Position numbers and translations under genes: made by a program | NCBI GenBank assembly: GCA_022592435.1 | Contig: JABYQS010000096.1 | Location: forward strand, 62,001-126,000 | Source: Cerioporus squamosus | Lineage: Eukaryota; Basidiomycota; Agaricomycetes; Polyporales; Polyporaceae | DNA length: 64,000 nucleotides | Direction of reading: 5' to 3' | Part shown: piece by piece, positions 59,246 through 64,000 of the stretch | Position numbering within the stretch: the first letter of the stretch is position 1 | How the letters are laid out: the number at the start of each line of letters is the position of its first letter | Notes under the pieces: generated by a model | Told to the model about the DNA's origin: nothing | The model's database searches: none | What the model saw: only the letters and a program-made list of their open reading frames with translations

Positions 59246-60936
59246 ATGGGCAATGAGGTTTCCGCCCCCTACGAAGGGCCGCCCGAGGTCCTCGAAAGCA
59301 AAGACATTCCGTCCATCGCGAAGTACATGAAGTCGGAACAGTGCAAGAAAGTGTTTGTCATGGTACGCTTCTAGTTCTTGTTCTGTTGCCGGGATACTGA
59401 TAAGATACTGAGATGTAACAGCTTGGAGCTGGTAAGCTATACAATGACTGGAATACTTGGCGCAGCTCATCCAAGCGTTGAAACACAGGCGTGAGCACGG
59501 CAGCTGGGATCCCGGACTTCCGATCTCCAGAAACAGGTATGCTGTTTTGCGTGCGTGAAAGCTGACACGCGCTTATGGTTGTTGTAGGTCTCTACGTTAG
59601 TCTCGCGTGCACTGAGCCAGAGTCTGCTACGTGTTCCTCACGTTTCACTTGTATAGGCGAACTTGCAGAGGTTGAAGCTCCCATATCCAGAAGCGGTATT
59701 CGAGATCAACTACTTCCGGGAGAACCCCATTCCCTGTCAGTCCTTCTGCGTCCTACGTCCATCCGCAGTCCGTACTGATGTATCCGCACTACAGTCTATA
59801 CCCTCGCCCGCGAGCTCTACCCCGGCCGCTATCGCCCCACGCTCACGCACACCTTCGTGAAGCTCCTCGCAGATCATTCATACCTTGACACCTGCTTCAC
59901 GCAGAACATCGACACCCTCGAACGTCAAGCCGGCGTTCCGGGTGAGAAGATCGTCGAGGCGCACGGGAGCTTCGCCGACCAGCACTGTATCGAATGTCGC
60001 TCTGGCTACGATGGCGCCAAGATGAGGGCCGCTATTGAGAAGGGCGTTACGAAGAAGAGCGATACCGTGCGCTGCGAAAATTGCGAAGGGCTCGTAAAGC
60101 CTGACATCGTCTTCTTCGGCGAATCGGTGCGTGCTGCGTGCTAGTCACGCGCGTCCCCACGGACATGAGGCTGATGAGCGTTGCACTTTGCACTCTAGTT
60201 GCCTCCGCTGTTCGCGCAGATGGCCCCCAGACTGCGCGAGGCAGACCTGCTGTTCGTGATCGGGACGTCGTTGAAGGTGCACCCGTTCGCGTCCCTCACG
60301 GGGCTCGTGCCCGAGAGCTGCCCGCGCGTTTTGATCAACATGGAACCCGCGGGGACCATCGGGTCGAGGCCTGACGACGTTGTGCTTCTCGGACGGTGTG
60401 ACGAGATAATCCGAGAGCTCGCTCGGGAGCTCGGATGGGAGGACGAGCTGGACCGCGAATGGGGCAAGACCGAAATCCTTGCTCCGCTCGACACGCTTGG
60501 GAAGGGAGAGGTCGGGGCTGTGGAGAAAGTGATAGCAGGGAGCGAGAAGGAGGCGGTAGCGGCGAAGCACTCCGAGCCCCAGGCTGCTGGCGACAGTGAA
60601 GCCGCCGTGGCGAAGGAGGAGGCACGGGTAGAGGCGGAGGTCGAGAAACTGACGCAGCAGATTGCGAAGGCTTTGGATATCTCGGAGTCCGATGGGCAAT
60701 CGGAGGACACCCGAAGTGCAGAGACAAGGTCGCCGGAGACCTCACCCTCGGAGACTTCTGTGATTGGTGCCTCTGTGGCGTCACCACGCGGACAGTCGGA
60801 TGAGAGGGCAACTCCCGACCTCGCACCTCCGAAGGAGCAGAAGGAGAAGGAGAAGCTGTATAGGACTCAACGTGGTCGTACGCTGTCCGGAGAAGCTGAG
60901 CATCGACTGCGCATGTACACTATTCTGACCCTGTAA
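59246..60936 (+). CDS. Hst2-like NAD+-dependent deacetylase (sirtuin, copy A)
   Basis: Removes acetyl groups from lysines using NAD+. Exons: 59246-59362, 59422-59431, 59489-59536, 59588-59595, 59657-59735, 59795-60126, 60199-60936, giving 443 residues. NAD-binding GAGVSTAAGIPDFRSP, TQNIDTLERQ, catalytic His in VEAHGSFADQHC, zinc Cys in CIEC and CENC, then FFGESLPPLF and FVIGTSLKVHPFASL are all intact. The tail beyond about residue 285 is long, charged and Glu/Ser-rich. Exons of 10 and 8 bases are present. It heads a tandem pair with copy B, 620 bases apart. Confidence 0.94.
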
Positions 60937-61556
60937 ACCAGCTCAGCTGCCCCTTTCGCAGCCATCGTCAGTCATCGGACTATCGAGGGGATCCAAACTG
61001 TCGTCTTCTGGCGCAGGTTTTGGCGGTCGTGCGACCCACATCAGAGGTCGCGGGATACCGGAATGGTACCATTCAATCTCAGCGCATCCCGACAAATGCC
61101 CCCGATAAACACCTCGCATATGTCATGGCACACGTGAAGCGCGATTAGTGCCTTTTGATCAGTCGAGTTCACATCCAATCCACAGACGAGGAGTTCTCTA
61201 CATAGCAAGCACCACGACCACCCCGCCGCCGTGCACAGGCCTCGCGGTCGCAGTACTTCGCCCCAGAGCCCGCGGGAAGGCCAGCCACCCTTCCTCGCAC
61301 GCCCGCTCTCGTCGTATCAGTCACTTTGGCTACCGCCTACGGCGCCGCTCAGCTCATCGCGAGGTTCGAACCTTCTCGGCCGCTCTCTCGGGAACTATCG
61401 GTGGCTCGCTGGCCGCCTTTATACTGAGTTTCCCGGTGTACACCCGTGTCAACGATATCGCCTCGGGCCCTCGCTACAACACCCACGAAGGTCGCGTACA
61501 GACTGCACTGAGAAAGGGAGGAAAAGAAAGGGCGGGACAGCAAGAGCAAGACCGAT
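60937..61556. other. Spacer between the tandem sirtuins
   Basis: 3' flank of copy A and promoter of copy B. Open frames of up to about 150 codons at 61148-61591 lack support. A palindromic stretch around 61361-61372 is noted. Confidence 0.5.
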
Positions 61557-63215
61557 ATGACGTTCCATTCAGCAATGGACGACCCCGATGAGCTGCTGAT
61601 GCTCTACGATGGCCCGACGGCAGTCCTCGAAGGCCGAGACATAGCTTCGGTTGCCAAGTACATGAAGTCCCCGCAATGCAAGCGAGTATTTGTGATGGTA
61701 GGCCTTGCTCATACCTAGTCCAGTGGGATGCCATCATTGTCCAAGTACTGACTATCATGGAGGTACTTTCTAGCTCGGTGCAGGTGAGCTGCACTTGCGG
61801 GTATTGTGGAACGCGTATCCTGACCATGGTCATCATAGGTGTCAGCACGGCAGCCGGCATCCCGGACTTCAGATCTCCTAGAACGAGTATGTGCAAGTTT
61901 GCCTTAGCGAACCCTACCTAACACTAACTTTCCTCAGGATTATATGTACGCGAGCGTTCCACTTCCGCATTACCACGAGCTGCAACCGACACTCACTCGC
62001 TGATACAGGCGATGCTAGCAAAGTTGAACCTCCCATATCCTCGGGCCGTCTTCGAGCTGAACTACTTCCGCTTCCACCCAATACCCTGTAGGTATACTTT
62101 CGCGTTGCTCACATCCCAAGCTAACCGACCTACGGCCGTTTGCGCCGACGGTGACTGCAGTCTACACACTCACTCGCGAGCTCTACCCCGGGCGCTACCG
62201 GCCAACGCTGACACACACCTTCGTGAAACTGCTCTCCGACCGTGGCCTGCTCCACACTTGTTTCACGCAGAACATCGACACCCTCGAGCGGCAGGCCGGC
62301 ATCCCCGCAGAGAAGCTTGTGGAGGCCAACGGCAGCTTCGCGTCGCAGCGCTGCATCGACTGCAAGAAGGAATACGACTCCGCGCGGATGCGCGAGGCAG
62401 TCGAGAAGGGCGAGGTCGTCTGTTGCGATAAAGAGTTGTGCGCAGGCCTCGTCAAACCGGATATCGTATTCTTCGGCGAGTCGGTAAGCCCTGCCTCACA
62501 CACATGCAGCTCTTTTGCGCTGCTGCAGCTGCTGACAACGATACGTACGCAGATGCCAGAGCTTCTCGCCCAGTCGATCCCAAAGATCGGCAGCGCGGAC
62601 CTGCTCTTCGTCATCGGCACCTCGCTCACCGTGCAGCCCTTCGCCAAGCTCGCGTCCATGGCGCCCGAGTCGTGTCCGCGGGTGCTCATCAACCTCGACT
62701 TCGCCGGGGACATAGGCACGCGCGCGGACGACGTGCTCCTCCTCGGCAGGTGCGACTCCATCGTCCGCGACCTTTGCCGTGAGCTAGGTTGGGAGGAGAC
62801 CCTGGACCGCGAATGGGCGAAGACCGAGATCCCGGGCTCTCAGTCCGCGTCGCTCGCAGCAAGCGCTCTGCCGCCAGAGAGGGCGTTCAGGACGAATGCG
62901 CTAATGGACGCGGTCGTTCCGCACGAGCAGGTTGAGATCGGGTCAACGTCGAACGGGACGAGCACGCCGACGGCTGCGGAGTGGCAGGAGAAGCTCGAGG
63001 CAGCCGACTCGCTGTCGGAGCGGCTGAGGGTGGCGTTGGAGTGCTCGGAGAAGGTGGTCCCGCTGTTGGAAGAGGCGGCGATTACGTTCCCAGCGCGCAC
63101 CCTCAGTGCGGAGGAGATCCTGTTGGCGTCGGGTGCCGTGGATGACTCGCCGTCGATGGAGGAACCGCCTTTCATAGTCACTCCGCCTGCCATTGCAGTG
63201 GAAGGGAAGTCATGA
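61557..63215 (+). CDS. Hst2-like sirtuin paralogue, copy B, catalytic His replaced by Asn
   Basis: Exons: 61557-61697, 61774-61783, 61839-61886, 61938-61945, 62009-62087, 62161-62483, 62553-63215, giving 423 residues. Internal exons of 10, 48, 8 and 79 bases equal those of copy A exactly. It keeps GAGVSTAAGIPDFRSP, TQNIDTLERQAG, zinc Cys in CIDC and CCDKELC, and FVIGTSLTVQPFAKL. Where sirtuins have His in EAHGSF, copy B reads EANGSF (codon AAC at 62328-62330). That His is the general base, so activity is expected to be lost or very low. The C-terminal tail differs from copy A. The Met at 61575 is an alternative start. Confidence 0.92.
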
Positions 63216-63418
63216 GGTTTATGGTGGACTTGGGTATATAGGATTGGCATCTGTATCATTGTTCATCGGCTGCTGTGCCGAATTGTAGGTTCTCTTGCTA
63301 GGATCGTTTCGCGTCTTTTGTAACTTGTACATCATCATTGTCTCATCTATGATCTCTACATCTCTATCAAAGTGTCCGTTCGATAGTTCGTGAACATCGT
63401 CCCTGGAGAAGCGAACTC

Positions 63419-64000
63419 TCACCTAGAGATATGCGCTTTCAGGAAGTCTATGGCTTGATCGAACAACCCTTCGGCACCTCCGAACTCCTGCTCTGCGTCG
63501 GGCTCGTAATCGAAGGAGTGTTCCTTGCCCTCGACGATCTTAAGCTCCGCATGGACACCGGCGTCCCGCAGGCGCCTGTGCATGTTCTTGGACTCCCGGA
63601 CCCACACCGCAGAGTCAGCAGAGCCGTGAAGGAGGAGCGTGGGAGGGAAAGAGGAGACGTCAGCGAATTGGGGAAAGAGAGGCAGATGCTCTGGTGGGAT
63701 CGCGCCACGGTGTCTATCGGCACCGGTGTCGAAGGAGTCGGGGTCTTCTGCGAGTAGTCCATGCTGCGAGAGTAGTTCGCGTAGGGTAGCACTCAAGCTG
63801 GGGGCATGCAAGCCGGTGAGATAGTCTAGGTAGGTGCCAGTCTGCAGGTAGAGTCGACCGAGGAGCATTCTAGGGTTAGCAGGAAAGTTGGGTATGTGAT
63901 GTGTAGGTGGATGATAAGCCAGAGGAGAATCGTTGACGACGGGGGACTTGAGACACGCAGGATAGAGAAACTCGGCGAAGTCTTCAGGGTCCAGGATCTC
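63419..64000 (-). CDS. Alpha/beta hydrolase, C-terminal part
   Basis: Runs off the right edge, so the N-terminus is outside the window. One open exon covers 194 codons to the stop. SSFPPTLLLHGSADSAVW carries the acidic catalytic residue, and EGKEHSFDYEPDAEQEF carries the His. This arrangement fits the esterase/lipase (alpha/beta hydrolase fold-3) group. The nucleophile Ser elbow is upstream and not visible. Substrate unknown. Confidence 0.75.
   Translation of the reverse strand, partial: EILDPEDFAEFLYPACLKSPVVNDSPLAYHPPTHHIPNFPANPRMLLGRLYLQTGTYLDYLTGLHAPSLSATLRELLSQHGLLAEDPDSFDTGADRHRGAIPPEHLPLFPQFADVSSFPPTLLLHGSADSAVWVRESKNMHRRLRDAGVHAELKIVEGKEHSFDYEPDAEQEFGGAEGLFDQAIDFLKAHISR

Noticed and set aside
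61361..61372. Palindrome containing GGTTCGAACC, resembling a tRNA T-loop
   Set aside because: No cloverleaf can be formed with the flanks; treated as a simple palindrome.

Overview
This is nuclear DNA of a filamentous basidiomycete, most likely a wood-decaying agaricomycete; the species cannot be read from the window. The evidence is about 31 tightly packed genes on both strands, most split by GT-AG introns of about 48-70 nt, plus a fungal class II (lignin-degradation family) peroxidase and an aryl-alcohol-dehydrogenase-type reductase. Exon boundaries were worked out by hand from splice signals, reading-frame continuity and family similarity. Almost all models close in frame, which supports them.

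Layout. Left part: end of dihydroxy-acid dehydratase ILV3 (+), a broken aldo-keto reductase (-), an Asp/Ser-rich disordered protein (-), NuA4 subunit EAF7 (+), ribosomal protein uL22/RPL17 (-), a DUF4504-like protein (-), glucosyltransferase ALG6 (-), proteasome chaperone NAS2/PSMD9 (+), an AidB-like acyl-CoA dehydrogenase (-), a TmpA-like membrane flavoprotein (-) and a hotdog thioesterase (+). Middle part: Derlin (-), a DUF4436 membrane protein (-), a SMYD-type MYND/SET protein (-), the WD40-cyclophilin PPWD1 (-), the 20-exon E4 ubiquitin ligase UFD2 (-), mitochondrial bL35 (+), a histidine phosphatase (-), an AN1 zinc-finger protein (+), MON1 (-), a BTB protein (+), guanine deaminase (-), an EBP-type sterol isomerase (+), ORC6 (-) and NAD(P)HX epimerase (-). 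Right part: a class II peroxidase (-), a MYND protein (+), a peptidase S28 (+), two tandem Hst2-like sirtuins (+) and the end of an alpha/beta hydrolase (-).

How the genes relate. These are mostly housekeeping genes, not a metabolic cluster. Two functional themes recur: ER quality control and proteasome function (ALG6, NAS2, Derlin, UFD2, AN1 protein) and chromatin or replication (EAF7, SMYD, sirtuins, ORC6). Three gene pairs share short divergent promoters.

Most notable points. The second sirtuin has Asn where family members have the catalytic His. The peroxidase lacks both the Mn2+ site and the surface Trp of ligninolytic relatives. The histidine phosphatase ends in a PCNA-binding-like (PIP) motif. 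Five conserved genes each carry one isolated single-base frame break, mostly at short base runs, which looks more like consensus sequencing error than gene decay.
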